Part shown: positions 1-7,736 of the stretch, in pieces
Layout of the letters: each line of letters starts with the position of its first letter
Position numbering within the stretch: the first letter of the stretch is position 1
Source: Bacteroidota bacterium
Lineage (GTDB): Bacteria > Bacteroidota > Bacteroidia > Chitinophagales > Saprospiraceae
DNA: 11,466 nt
Direction of reading: 5' to 3'
Assembly (NCBI GenBank): GCA_008501835.1
Contig: QQUB01000732.1
Location: forward strand, 1-11,466
The notes under the pieces: model-generated
Databases searched by the model: none
Told to the model about the DNA's origin: nothing
The model's input: only the letters and a program-made list of their open reading frames with translations
Position numbers and translations under genes: made by a program

Positions 1-1
1 T

Positions 2-37
2 TACAGGGAGATCTTTGCAGATCCTAAAGAAAAATAA
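2..37 (+). pseudogene. Upstream part of the sortilin-like BNR gene, ending at an in-frame TAA
   Basis: Read in the same frame as the downstream 724-residue coding region, bases 2-34 translate to YREIFADPKEK, followed by TAA at 35-37, and then T-V-Y-V-L-N continues without a frame change. In VPS10/sortilin-like BNR proteins of Bacteroidota, a segment of the form Y-x-x-I-x-A-D-P-K-x-x-x-x-V-Y-V-L-N normally runs straight through this point. The homology therefore crosses the stop. The gene is either interrupted by a nonsense change or carries a sequence error in the A-rich run around 26-38. The remaining N-terminal part lies outside the window. Confidence 0.6.
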
Positions 38-46
38 ACCGTATAT

Positions 47-2221
47 GTGCTCAATGCAGCGATGTTGAAATCAATTGATGGCGGACAAACATTTGAGCGT
101 ATAAAAAATCCGCATGGCGACCAACATGACCTCTGGATTAACCCTGACAATCCAGGTAATAGAATCCTGGGTAATGACGGAGGTGCCTGTATAACATTTA
201 ATGGGGGAGAAAGCTGGTCATCGCAATCCAATCAACCCACCGGCCAGTTTTACAGGGTAATTGCTGACAACCGTGTTCCGTATTATATTTACGGAGGACA
301 GCAGGATAATTCAGCTATTGCCATTGGAAGTCGGCCTGGTGCCGACAACTCCCCCATCCAGTATTACAGGGTAGCCGGAGGAGAAAGTGCCTTTCTCGCA
401 TTTGATCCGGAAGATCCTCAATTGATCTACGGAGGAAGTTATCAGGGTAATATTTCTGTTTACGACCACAAGACCAAAACAACCAAGGATATTATGGCCT
501 ACCCACAGATAGGTTTAGCATCCTTGCCACGTAAAATGAAATACCGATTCAACTGGAATGCTCCAATCGTAGCTTCTGCACAGGAACCTGAAGTTATTTA
601 TCACGCGGCCAACGTAGTGATGAAAACTATTAATGAAGGGCAGAGCTGGGAAGTCATTAGTCCGGATCTAACCCGTGACGAACCGAGAAAACAGGAGCGT
701 GGCGGAGGCCCTTTCACCAATGAAGGAGCAGGAGGCGAAAATTACAATACCATAAGTTATATGGTCGCTTCTCCCCATAGTTATGGAGAACTATGGGTTG
801 GAACAGATGATGGTTTGGTGCATTTGTCCAAAGATGATGGTAGATCCTGGCAGGAAATTACTCCTCCTGATGTTGGAGAGGCGCTTATCAACAGCATTGA
901 AGTTTCTCCCCACAGGAAGGGAGCCGCTTACGTTGTGGCCACCAAATACAAGTTCAATAACCTGGCTCCCATGATCTATTACACAGATGATTTTGGTGAA
1001 AACTGGGTGAAACTAACCAATGGTATTGATCCCGAACATTTTGTCAGAGTGGTAAGAGAGGATAAGGAACAACCGGGTATTTTGTATGCTGGTACGGAAG
1101 CAGGTTTATATATCTCTACAGACTTTGGGAGCAAATGGCATAGATTCCAGCTCAATTTACCAGTGTGTCCTGTCAATGATCTGTTCATAAGAGACAATGA
1201 TCTGATTGCTGCTACTTCCGGAAGAGGGTTTTGGGTGTTGGATGACCTGAGTGTGATCCAGCAAAGCAGGAATAGGTTGTTGAGTAAGAAGATGCTGCTA
1301 TTCGAAACTGCTCCGGTATATCTGCAAAAGTTGCCAGCATTAAAAAAGGGACAATCTGTCAAAAAGTATGCTGCTAACGGTATGGTTATCGATTATTATT
1401 TACCCGATCATATTGATTCTACTACAGAGGTGAGTCTTGAGATCCTGGATATGAACGGGTATTTATTGAGAACCTATACGAATAAAAAGGATACCGATTA
1501 CAAAGAATATGAAGGTGGGCCTCCTCCTTTGCAGGTTTTATCTGCTAAAAAAGGCATCAACCGGTTTTACTGGGATTTCAGGCGGGAGACTCTTTCTGGT
1601 GTCAAAGACGTATTTATGATGGGAGACTATCGGGGAAGCCTCGTATCTCCCGGAAAATATCTGGTTCGATTGACCAAAGGAAAGGAAAAGCAGGAGGTTG
1701 TCATCAATGTATTAGCTGATCCAAATCTGGAAGTGAGTACAGAAGATTACATCGAGCAGCAGGAGGTGTTGAGGTCTGTTGATGAAACGGTCAACAAGAT
1801 CCATGCTTCTGCGAATTCTTTACTTGCTATTGATGGCCAGTTGGATAATCTGATCAATTATCTCCAAAATGTGGAAGGAGCAGAATCCCTCGTGAAGATC
1901 GGAAAAGGTGTTTCTCTGAAAATTGATAATTTGGTTAACAACCTGGTTCAACCAAAGCAAAAGACTCACCAGGATGTCATCAATTTTGAGAACAGCCTCA
2001 ATGCTGAATTGATCAACCTGAGGACACGTGCTGAAAGTCATGATCCCCGGATTTCATTAGGTATTAAGCAAAGACTTGAAGATCTGATGGAAGAATGGCG
2101 CCAATATGAAGAGGTGCTGGAATCCATTTTAGAGGTGGATATCGTGGAATTCAATGAGATGTACCGGGAGAAAGGAATTCCTGCGCTGATCGTGCCCGGT
2201 GGGAAGGCGAGTAATCCTTGA
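47..2221 (+). CDS. VPS10/sortilin-like BNR-repeat protein, 5'-truncated
   Basis: This is the C-terminal 724 residues of a large beta-propeller protein of the VPS10/sortilin-like 'glycosyl hydrolase, BNR repeat' type, usually about 1000 residues and exported in Bacteroidota. Asp-box motifs (S/T-x-D/N-x-G-x-x-W/F) appear at about residues 9-16, 50-57, 194-201, 261-268, 313-320 and 357-364. The family signature segments HGDQHDLW (23-30), GNDGGA (42-47) and GRGFWVLDD (392-400) are present. Residues 430-560 look like a beta-sandwich region and 563-710 are mostly helical. The GTG at 47 is only the first usable start after an in-frame TAA at 35-37 and is unlikely to be the native start, since family similarity continues upstream of the stop. 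No signal peptide is visible because the true N-terminus is outside the window. Substrate and exact role are unknown; such proteins are often annotated as hydrolases without biochemical proof. Confidence 0.85.
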   Translation: MLNAAMLKSIDGGQTFERIKNPHGDQHDLWINPDNPGNRILGNDGGACITFNGGESWSSQSNQPTGQFYRVIADNRVPYYIYGGQQDNSAIAIGSRPGADNSPIQYYRVAGGESAFLAFDPEDPQLIYGGSYQGNISVYDHKTKTTKDIMAYPQIGLASLPRKMKYRFNWNAPIVASAQEPEVIYHAANVVMKTINEGQSWEVISPDLTRDEPRKQERGGGPFTNEGAGGENYNTISYMVASPHSYGELWVGTDDGLVHLSKDDGRSWQEITPPDVGEALINSIEVSPHRKGAAYVVATKYKFNNLAPMIYYTDDFGENWVKLTNGIDPEHFVRVVREDKEQPGILYAGTEAGLYISTDFGSKWHRFQLNLPVCPVNDLFIRDNDLIAATSGRGFWVLDDLSVIQQSRNRLLSKKMLLFETAPVYLQKLPALKKGQSVKKYAANGMVIDYYLPDHIDSTTEVSLEILDMNGYLLRTYTNKKDTDYKEYEGGPPPLQVLSAKKGINRFYWDFRRETLSGVKDVFMMGDYRGSLVSPGKYLVRLTKGKEKQEVVINVLADPNLEVSTEDYIEQQEVLRSVDETVNKIHASANSLLAIDGQLDNLINYLQNVEGAESLVKIGKGVSLKIDNLVNNLVQPKQKTHQDVINFENSLNAELINLRTRAESHDPRISLGIKQRLEDLMEEWRQYEEVLESILEVDIVEFNEMYREKGIPALIVPGGKASNP

Positions 2222-2226
2222 TAAAA

Positions 2227-2412
2227 AAAAGGCCTGAAGGCCTGGGACCTTGATATTTGATTTTGTCTCCGCCCTAAAGGACGGAGCAAAGGAAGTGCAA
2301 TTACTCCAATTGATACTCCAGCAAGAGTGATCGGGCAATTAAAAACTCAATTCCGCCGGCTTGTAAACCGGCGAATAAGAATAACCCTGCATCATAAGCT
2401 TTCAGGCCTTTT
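2227..2412. repeat. Hairpin-rich intergenic segment with inverted ends
   Basis: AAAAGGCCTGAA (2227-2238) and TTCAGGCCTTTT (2401-2412) are perfect 12-base inverted repeats bounding 186 bp. Inside are further inverted repeats: CTCCGCCCT/AGGACGGAG (2267-2286, one mismatch), CAATT/AATTG near 2298-2312, ACTC/GAGT near 2316-2329, and CGCCGG/CCGGCG (2354-2373). The segment fills most of the 252-base gap between the BNR gene and the small membrane protein. It could be a MITE-like element, a structured 3' region, or a chance cluster. No flanking target-site duplication is obvious. Confidence 0.4.
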
Positions 2413-2473
2413 CTTCGTAGTCAACCATTTGTTGTAACTGAAATGAAACAGCTTGAAAAAATAAATCTAAAAA

Positions 2474-2719
2474 ATGACAAAGAAATCCCTCCTGATTTCG
2501 ATAGTTTTAATCTTGTTGGCATTCATTTTTCTGAAAATGGTAAATAGCATTAGCTATAAAAGTGGGGCAAGTTTTGAAGTCCAAAAAGATGCTAAAGCTG
2601 ATGAATTGAGGGAGATTCAGGCGAGTGAGTATCTAACTCCGGAAGAAATTGAGGAGATTCAAAATATAGGAATTGATTCAGATAGTCTAGAGGTTGGCTA
2701 TAAGAACACTTCCAATTAG
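2474..2719 (+). CDS. Small hypothetical protein with one N-terminal membrane helix
   Basis: An 81-residue protein of no family I recognise. It starts MTKKS, followed by a strongly hydrophobic stretch at residues 6-22 that should form one membrane helix or an uncleaved signal anchor; the lysines at 3-4 suggest an N-in orientation. Residues 35-75 are acidic and polar, with a predicted helix around 40-65 (DELREIQ, LTPEEIEEIQ) and no cysteines. The ATG at 2474 follows an A-rich stretch with no Shine-Dalgarno site, which is normal for Bacteroidota. The gene points towards infB and shares a bidirectional terminator with it. The hydrophobic segment and plausible codon pattern support a real gene. 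The function is unknown. Confidence 0.6.
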   Translation: MTKKSLLISIVLILLAFIFLKMVNSISYKSGASFEVQKDAKADELREIQASEYLTPEEIEEIQNIGIDSDSLEVGYKNTSN

Positions 2720-2743
2720 GGTGTTGTCTGCAGGACAAAACAA

Positions 2744-2776
2744 AAAAGCCCGCAACGAATTTCGCTGCGGGCTTTT
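2744..2776. terminator. Bidirectional intrinsic terminator between the small membrane protein and infB
   Basis: AAAAGCCCGC (2744-2753) pairs with GCGGGCTTTT (2767-2776). The stem extends inwards through A-T, one A/C mismatch and CGA/TCG to a three-base loop. A-rich sequence on the left and T-rich sequence on the right give a U-run on either strand. It lies 24 bases after the stop of the rightward small gene and 25 bases after the stop of leftward infB, so it can end both convergent transcripts. Confidence 0.85.
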
Positions 2777-2801
2777 ATAATTTATCAATAACCAGCGTCC
2801 A

Positions 2802-5696
2802 TTACAGTCGCTGCTTAATCTCTACAATTTCATATGCTTCGATCACATCGCCAACCTTGATGTCGTTGTAGTTTTTGATACTGACACCACACTCCATACC
2901 GGATTTCACCTCTTTGACGTCATCTTTAAATCGCTTCAGGGACGAAAGCTCTCCGACCACACCTTCTTTCGTCGGATAGATCACGATACCCTCGCGGATA
3001 AGACGGAGATGTGAATTTCTGGTAATAGCCCCTTCTCTTACGAAGCAACCGGCAATGGTTCCCACTTTACTGATCTTAAAGGTTTCTCTAACCTCAACCT
3101 GAGCAGTGATTTTCTCTTCCTTGGTAGGTTCGAGTAATCCTTCAATCGCCAGTTTGATCTCCTCAATGGCTTCGTAAATAATGGAGTAAGGTTTGATCTG
3201 TACTCCCTCTTTCTCCGCCAGTTGACGGGCATTGATCGACGGACGTACCTGGAAGGCAATGATGATGGCATCAGAAGCAGAAGCCAGCATTACGTCGGAT
3301 TCGATTACCTGACCAACGGCCTTGTGGATTACATTAACCTGTACCGTTTCAACCGAGAGTTTGATCAAGGAATCGGAAAGGGCCTCGATAGATCCATCCA
3401 CATCACCTTTAACGATGAGGTTGAGTTCCTTAAAGTTACCCAAAGCCAGACGGCGACCGATTTCATCAAGACTGATACGCTTGGTAGCTCTATTAGTTTG
3501 CTCTCGTAGGATCTGAGCCCGTTTGTTGGCAATCTGACGAGCTTCAGTTTCGCTCTCCATCACTTTGAATCTTTCACCGGCTTGTGGAGCACCACTCAGA
3601 CCAAGCACCATAACGGGGCTGGAAGGTCCTGCCGTTTTTATCCGTTTACCGAACTCATTGTACATGGCTTTGATCTTACCGGAATGTTCACCTGCTACCA
3701 CAGCATCACCGATTCCGAGTGTACCGTTCTGGACCAAAATTTTGGCTACATATCCTTTTCCTTTGTCCAGAGATGCCTCCAGGATCGCTCCAAGAGCTTC
3801 TCTGTCCGGATTGGCTTTCAATTCCTGAACTTCTGCTTCGAGCAATACTTTTTCAAGCAGTTCATCAATATTTTCCCCGGTCTTGGCCGAAATATCCTGA
3901 GACTGGTATTCTCCACCCCATTCTTCGATGAGGAGGTTCATATTGGCCAGCTCTTGTTTGATCCTTTCAGGCTGAGCCCCAGGTTTGTCGATCTTGTTAA
4001 TGGCAAAGATCATCGGAACACCGGCAGCCTGTGCGTGACTGATCGCCTCTTTCGTCTGAGGCATGATGTTGTCATCCGCTGCGATGATGATGATCGCGAT
4101 ATCGGTTACTTTGGCACCACGGGCACGCATCGCTGTAAAGGCTTCGTGACCCGGTGTATCGAGGAAAGTGATCTTCTGTTCATTGACCTTCACTTCGTAA
4201 GCTCCGATGTGCTGGGTGATACCCCCTGCCTCACCTTCGGCGACTTTGGTTTCCCTGATGTAGTCAAGCAAAGATGTTTTACCGTGGTCAACGTGACCCA
4301 TGACGGTTACGATCGGCGCTCTTGGTGTGAGATCTTCCGGATCATCTTCTATCTCGAGTTCGTCATCCGCTTGTTCCTCAACACTTATGAATTCAACTTC
4401 ACGATCAAATTCTCCAGCCACCAATTCGATGATCTCTGCATCGAGTCGCTGGTTGATGGAAACCATCACTCCGAGATTCATACAGGACATGATCACTTCT
4501 GAAACTTCCACATCGAGCAGGCTGGCGAGCTCAGAAACGGAGATAAACTCCGTGAGCTGCAGTTTTTCATCAACGCCTTCGAGTTCTTTCAATTCTTCAC
4601 GTTCACGGTGTTTTTCCCTGTGATCTCTACGAAGTTTTTGTCTTGTTTTTTTGGAACCTCCCTGGATTCTGGCCAGGGTTGCTTTCAGTTTTTCTTCAAT
4701 CTCTTTTTTGGAGATCTCTTTTACTTCCTCACGGCGACCTTTACCACCTTGTCTGCCACCTCCTCTGTTGTCTCTGCGGCCTCCTCTGTTTCCTCCACGG
4801 TTATCTCCGGAGGTTACTACCTTCTTCCTTCTACGACGGCGTTTCTTTTCTCCATCATCACCTCCTTCTTTCTTAGGAGCACCTCCTTTGTTTTTGGCGC
4901 CTTCCGCTTGTTTTCCTGCGTCCGCTTCTTTTTTCTTTTTCTTAGGCTTCTTGAATTTGTCGATATCGATTTTCCCCTGAATTTTCAAGCCTCTGAGTTC
5001 AGGAGCATTGGCCTTCATGAGTTCATCCTTCTTTTTAACTTCTACTTCCTTTTCCTCTTGTTTAGAATCATCATCCGTGGCCTTTTCAGCTGCTACAGGT
5101 TCTTTTTCCGGAGTTTTTTCCTTTTCAGGTGCTGGTTCCTTCTCTTCTTTAGAAGCTTTCGGTGCTTCAGCAGGCTCTTCTACCGGAGCTGCAGGAGCTT
5201 TTTCTTCGACAGGCTTTTCTTCTTCTTTTTTTGCTTTTGGAGGAGAGGTTTTTTTGGTAGTTTTAGGTTTGTCAAGATCAATTTTACCCAATACCTTTGG
5301 TTTAGGTAATTCTGCCTTGATCACTTCCTCTTTAGGCTCCTCTTCAACCTTTGGTTCCTCTACTTTCTCAGGTTCAGGGGCAACTTCCTCAACAGGAGGT
5401 TCCGGAACATCTTTTTTGAAAATTGGAGCGGGAGTTTCTTTTTCAGGTTCGGTAGCAGGAGCAGGAGATTCAGAAGGAGCATCTTTGGAACCAGGACGGG
5501 TACCGATGATGAGTTTGTCAGCTTTCTCCTTGATAGCAATGGATTTCTGAAATTTATTCAGCAATTCGGTGTACATCTCATCGGTCACCTTGGCTGTCGG
5601 CTTTTCGTCGATCTCAAAGCCCGCACCATTGAGGTGTTCAACGATTGTATGAATACCTACATTGAGTTCTTTTGCTACCTTAATTAAACGCTTCAT
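2802..5696 (-). CDS. infB: Translation initiation factor IF-2
   Basis: IF-2 is the cytoplasmic GTPase that places initiator fMet-tRNA on the 30S subunit and promotes 50S joining. Its 964 residues begin with an IF2_N-type domain (about 1-50). A long Pro/Glu/Lys-rich low-complexity region (about 70-280) and an Arg/Gly-rich patch (285-320) follow, then a second IF2_N-like module (about 380-430). The G domain starts near 459, with P-loop GHVDHGKT (467-474), DTPGHE (513-518), NKID (567-570) and SAKTG (603-607). Domains II, III and IV follow to the C-terminus. The factor is longer than E. coli IF-2 because of the low-complexity region, as is common in Bacteroidota. A short motif, GKIDLDK (137-143) and GKIDIDK (241-247), occurs twice in that region. 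The ATG at 5696 is well supported because MKRLIKVAKELNV is a typical IF2_N start. It is the last gene of rimP-nusA-infB, 247 bases after nusA. Confidence 0.98.
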   Translation of the reverse strand: MKRLIKVAKELNVGIHTIVEHLNGAGFEIDEKPTAKVTDEMYTELLNKFQKSIAIKEKADKLIIGTRPGSKDAPSESPAPATEPEKETPAPIFKKDVPEPPVEEVAPEPEKVEEPKVEEEPKEEVIKAELPKPKVLGKIDLDKPKTTKKTSPPKAKKEEEKPVEEKAPAAPVEEPAEAPKASKEEKEPAPEKEKTPEKEPVAAEKATDDDSKQEEKEVEVKKKDELMKANAPELRGLKIQGKIDIDKFKKPKKKKKEADAGKQAEGAKNKGGAPKKEGGDDGEKKRRRRRKKVVTSGDNRGGNRGGRRDNRGGGRQGGKGRREEVKEISKKEIEEKLKATLARIQGGSKKTRQKLRRDHREKHREREELKELEGVDEKLQLTEFISVSELASLLDVEVSEVIMSCMNLGVMVSINQRLDAEIIELVAGEFDREVEFISVEEQADDELEIEDDPEDLTPRAPIVTVMGHVDHGKTSLLDYIRETKVAEGEAGGITQHIGAYEVKVNEQKITFLDTPGHEAFTAMRARGAKVTDIAIIIIAADDNIMPQTKEAISHAQAAGVPMIFAINKIDKPGAQPERIKQELANMNLLIEEWGGEYQSQDISAKTGENIDELLEKVLLEAEVQELKANPDREALGAILEASLDKGKGYVAKILVQNGTLGIGDAVVAGEHSGKIKAMYNEFGKRIKTAGPSSPVMVLGLSGAPQAGERFKVMESETEARQIANKRAQILREQTNRATKRISLDEIGRRLALGNFKELNLIVKGDVDGSIEALSDSLIKLSVETVQVNVIHKAVGQVIESDVMLASASDAIIIAFQVRPSINARQLAEKEGVQIKPYSIIYEAIEEIKLAIEGLLEPTKEEKITAQVEVRETFKISKVGTIAGCFVREGAITRNSHLRLIREGIVIYPTKEGVVGELSSLKRFKDDVKEVKSGMECGVSIKNYNDIKVGDVIEAYEIVEIKQRL

Positions 5697-5830
5697 TCAA
5701 AAGTTTTTCAAAAATGCAATTCGTTTATTAATAAGCAAAAGCGAATCCATTATAAAGAAGTACTTACATGTGTTTATTTTTTAGTTAATAATACCATTGT
5801 ACATCTCGAATATGCTTTTACTTATCAAAC

Positions 5831-5868
5831 GAAGCTACGGAAAGGAGATATTTCCGATCCGTAGCTTT
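5831..5868. promoter_or_regulatory. Hairpin in the nusA-infB intergenic gap
   Basis: GAAGCTACGGA (5831-5841) pairs with TCCGTAGCTTT (5858-5868), including one G-T end pair. A 2x2 internal loop follows, then GGA/TCC (5844-5846 with 5853-5855) and a six-base loop. In the infB direction it is followed by CGTTTGATAAG, a poor U-run, so it is not a convincing terminator for nusA. On the + strand TTTTAATTTT follows, but no rightward gene reads into it. It may be an attenuator, an RNA processing or stability element, or part of an infB leader. Confidence 0.5.
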
Positions 5869-5878
5869 TAATTTTCTG

Positions 5879-5886
5879 CAAATATA
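5879..5886 (-). promoter_or_regulatory. Possible -7 element of an internal infB promoter
   Basis: On the minus strand this reads TATATTTG, a full match to the Bacteroidota -7 consensus TAnnTTTG. It sits between the nusA stop (5944) and the hairpin at 5831-5868, so a transcript starting here would carry that hairpin in its leader. No clear TTG is present 19-21 bases upstream, so only half of the promoter is supported. Confidence 0.3.
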
Positions 5887-5943
5887 AACGGAATACCCGC
5901 TATTTGTGCAGAAAATACAGCTATTTATAGCCTATTTAATGAT

Positions 5944-7182
5944 TTATTCCTCAAATTCTGCTGCCAAAATGCCCGTTACATCATCAATTGTTTCCTCTTC
6001 GAGGTCAGTACGGCGCAGCAATTCGTCCTTACTTAACTGTAAGACACTTCTGGCTGTATCGCATCCGATAGCCTTCAACGCATCGATTACCCAGTCATCG
6101 ATCTCATCGCTGAATTCGTCCAGATCGACATCATCGATTTCAATTTCTTCCTGTGTATTACGGAATACGTCTATTTCAAAAGCAGTCAGCTGACTGGCTA
6201 ATTTAATGTTTGAACCACCTTTACCAATCGCCAGTGAAATCTGATCAGGCTCAAGGTATACGGAAGCTCTCATTTCATCCAGATCAAGGACGATATTGGA
6301 TATTTTTGCCGGGGTCAATGCACGTTGGATGAACAGGTTCGTGTTATTGGTGAAGTTTACAATATCGATGTTTTCATTGTTCAATTCGCGCACGATTCCA
6401 TGGATTCTGGATCCTTTCATACCAACACAAGCTCCAACCGGATCAATCCTGTCATCATAAGATTCTACAGCAATTTTTGCACGTTCACCAGGGATACGAA
6501 CGATCTTTTTAACGGTGATCAAACCATCTTCGATCTCAGGAACTTCCTGTTCAAGTAGTTTCTCAAGGAAGGTGGTATCTGTCCTTGAAACAATAACTAC
6601 CGGATTATTGTTCCGCATCTCCACTTCTTTAATGATACCGCGTACCATGTCCCCCTTGCGGAAATAGTCTCCTTTGATCATTTCATTACGAGGAAGAATC
6701 AGTTCCGTATCTGTGGCATCATCAAGAATGAGAATCTCTCTTTTAAGAATCTGGTGTACTTCACAACTCACAATTTCACCAACTCTTTCGGTATATTGCT
6801 TATAGATCTCGTCTTTCTCCAATTCCATGATTCTGGAAATAAGGGTCTGACGAGCAGCCATAATCGCACGGCGACCAAAATTCTCCAGGAATAATTGCTC
6901 ATAACATTCTTCCCCGATTTCATAATCCTCATCAATGGACAACGCTTCGGAAATGGAGATTTGAGCATTGTCATCTGTTACCTCTCCGTCGGGTACAATT
7001 TCACGCACACGCCACAATTCAAGGTCACCATTAGTGGTATTTACAATTACATCAAAGTTCTCATCAGAACCGTATTTTTTACGGATTAGCGTTCTGAAAA
7101 CGTCCTCCAAAACACGAACCATGGTAGGACGGTCTATATTTTTTCCTGATTTAAACTCAGAAAATGTTTCTACGAGATTCAT
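5944..7182 (-). CDS. nusA: Transcription termination/antitermination factor NusA
   Basis: NusA binds RNA polymerase and nascent RNA, modulating pausing, intrinsic termination and antitermination. The 412-residue protein has the NusA N-terminal polymerase-binding domain (about 1-130, with GRRAIMAARQTL near 103-114), then an S1 domain (about 132-202). KH1 carries the GMKGSR loop at 254-259 and KH2 carries AIGKGGSNIKLA at 318-329. An acidic linker (345-360) leads to one helix-hairpin-helix-like C-terminal domain (about 360-408). E. coli NusA has two acidic C-terminal repeats; this shorter form with about one repeat fits other Bacteroidota. The ATG at 7182 lies 6 bases after the rimP stop, so the two genes are almost certainly co-transcribed and probably translationally coupled. 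Confidence 0.98.
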   Translation of the reverse strand: MNLVETFSEFKSGKNIDRPTMVRVLEDVFRTLIRKKYGSDENFDVIVNTTNGDLELWRVREIVPDGEVTDDNAQISISEALSIDEDYEIGEECYEQLFLENFGRRAIMAARQTLISRIMELEKDEIYKQYTERVGEIVSCEVHQILKREILILDDATDTELILPRNEMIKGDYFRKGDMVRGIIKEVEMRNNNPVVIVSRTDTTFLEKLLEQEVPEIEDGLITVKKIVRIPGERAKIAVESYDDRIDPVGACVGMKGSRIHGIVRELNNENIDIVNFTNNTNLFIQRALTPAKISNIVLDLDEMRASVYLEPDQISLAIGKGGSNIKLASQLTAFEIDVFRNTQEEIEIDDVDLDEFSDEIDDWVIDALKAIGCDTARSVLQLSKDELLRRTDLEEETIDDVTGILAAEFEE

Positions 7183-7188
7183 AGTAAC

Positions 7189-7668
7189 TTATTTTGAAAA
7201 TGATATCTTAACTATTGCTTTTTTAATATTGTCGAAGGCGATGTCATGTTGTAAAACCACGGTCTTTTTCTTTTTGCCTTCTTTGACCCGGGTCTTTTCT
7301 TCCAATAAAATGCTTTCGTCTGAAACTTCAGTGAGTGTACCGGTAATGGTATCCCCTTCGTGTTGCTTTACTTCCAGTTTTCTGCCAATATGCTTTGGGT
7401 ACTGTCTTTTCAATTTGAGCGGACGACCAACTCCCGGAGAGGATACTTCAAGAACATATTTTTCTCCCAACCATCCGTTTTCTTCAATATGATGTTCCAG
7501 ATATCTGCTGATCTTTTGACAGGTTTGGAAACTCACTCCTTCATCACTATCAATAAATACTTCAATTCTGTTGGTCGGAAGTGATTTTAATTCAATAAGG
7601 AAGCAGGAGGAAAAAGCTTCTTCGGCAAATTTTTGATCAAGTAACTCGTTTAACTTTTGCTCTATCAC
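7189..7668 (-). CDS. rimP: Ribosome maturation factor RimP
   Basis: RimP assists late 30S subunit maturation and is usually encoded immediately before nusA and infB, as here. The 159-residue protein has an N-terminal alpha/beta domain (about 1-85) ending in the family signature EVSSPGVGRPL (74-84). A C-terminal SH3/Sm-like barrel (about 90-157) follows, with a Lys-rich insertion near 130-134 (GKKKK). The start is GTG (7666-7668), giving M-I-E-Q; no ATG lies in frame nearby upstream, and no Shine-Dalgarno sequence is visible. Only 13 bases separate the start from a strong terminator-like hairpin in the leader (7682-7714). Sequence and context both support the identification. Confidence 0.95.
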   Translation of the reverse strand: MIEQKLNELLDQKFAEEAFSSCFLIELKSLPTNRIEVFIDSDEGVSFQTCQKISRYLEHHIEENGWLGEKYVLEVSSPGVGRPLKLKRQYPKHIGRKLEVKQHEGDTITGTLTEVSDESILLEEKTRVKEGKKKKTVVLQHDIAFDNIKKAIVKISFSK

Positions 7669-7681
7669 AGTTTGTATAATT

Positions 7682-7714
7682 AAAAAGAGGGAACAAAAAG
7701 TGTTCCCTCTTTTT
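7682..7714 (-). promoter_or_regulatory. Terminator-like leader hairpin (possible attenuator) of rimP-nusA-infB
   Basis: AAAAAGAGGGAACA (7682-7695) and TGTTCCCTCTTTTT (7701-7714) form a perfect 14-bp stem with a five-base loop. Read in the rimP direction, the right-hand arm ends in TTTTT and AATTAT follows, the form of an intrinsic terminator. It lies between the predicted promoter (7737-7767) and the rimP GTG (7668). Since htrA has its own terminator at 7800-7833, this hairpin is better explained as part of the rimP leader. It could act by attenuation or by occluding translation initiation. Confidence 0.7.
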
Positions 7715-7736
7715 TAAGATTTCCAATTTGATGCCG

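Noticed and set aside
979..1362. Leftward open frame inside the BNR gene
   Set aside because: It is antisense to a clearly conserved coding region and lacks any recognisable motif.
2227..2247. AGGCCT-GA-AGGCCT as a terminator for the BNR gene
   Set aside because: The loop would be only two bases and no T-run follows on the + strand, so it does not fit an intrinsic terminator.
3582..4502. Long rightward open frame (306 codons) opposite infB
   Set aside because: It lies wholly antisense to the conserved G domain of IF2. Its Phe/Cys/His-rich translation is typical of an antisense shadow, with no recognisable domain.
4608..5309. Rightward open frame (233 codons) opposite the IF2 low-complexity region
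   Set aside because: Its Phe/Leu/Arg-rich product simply mirrors the Lys/Glu codons of infB and is not a credible protein.
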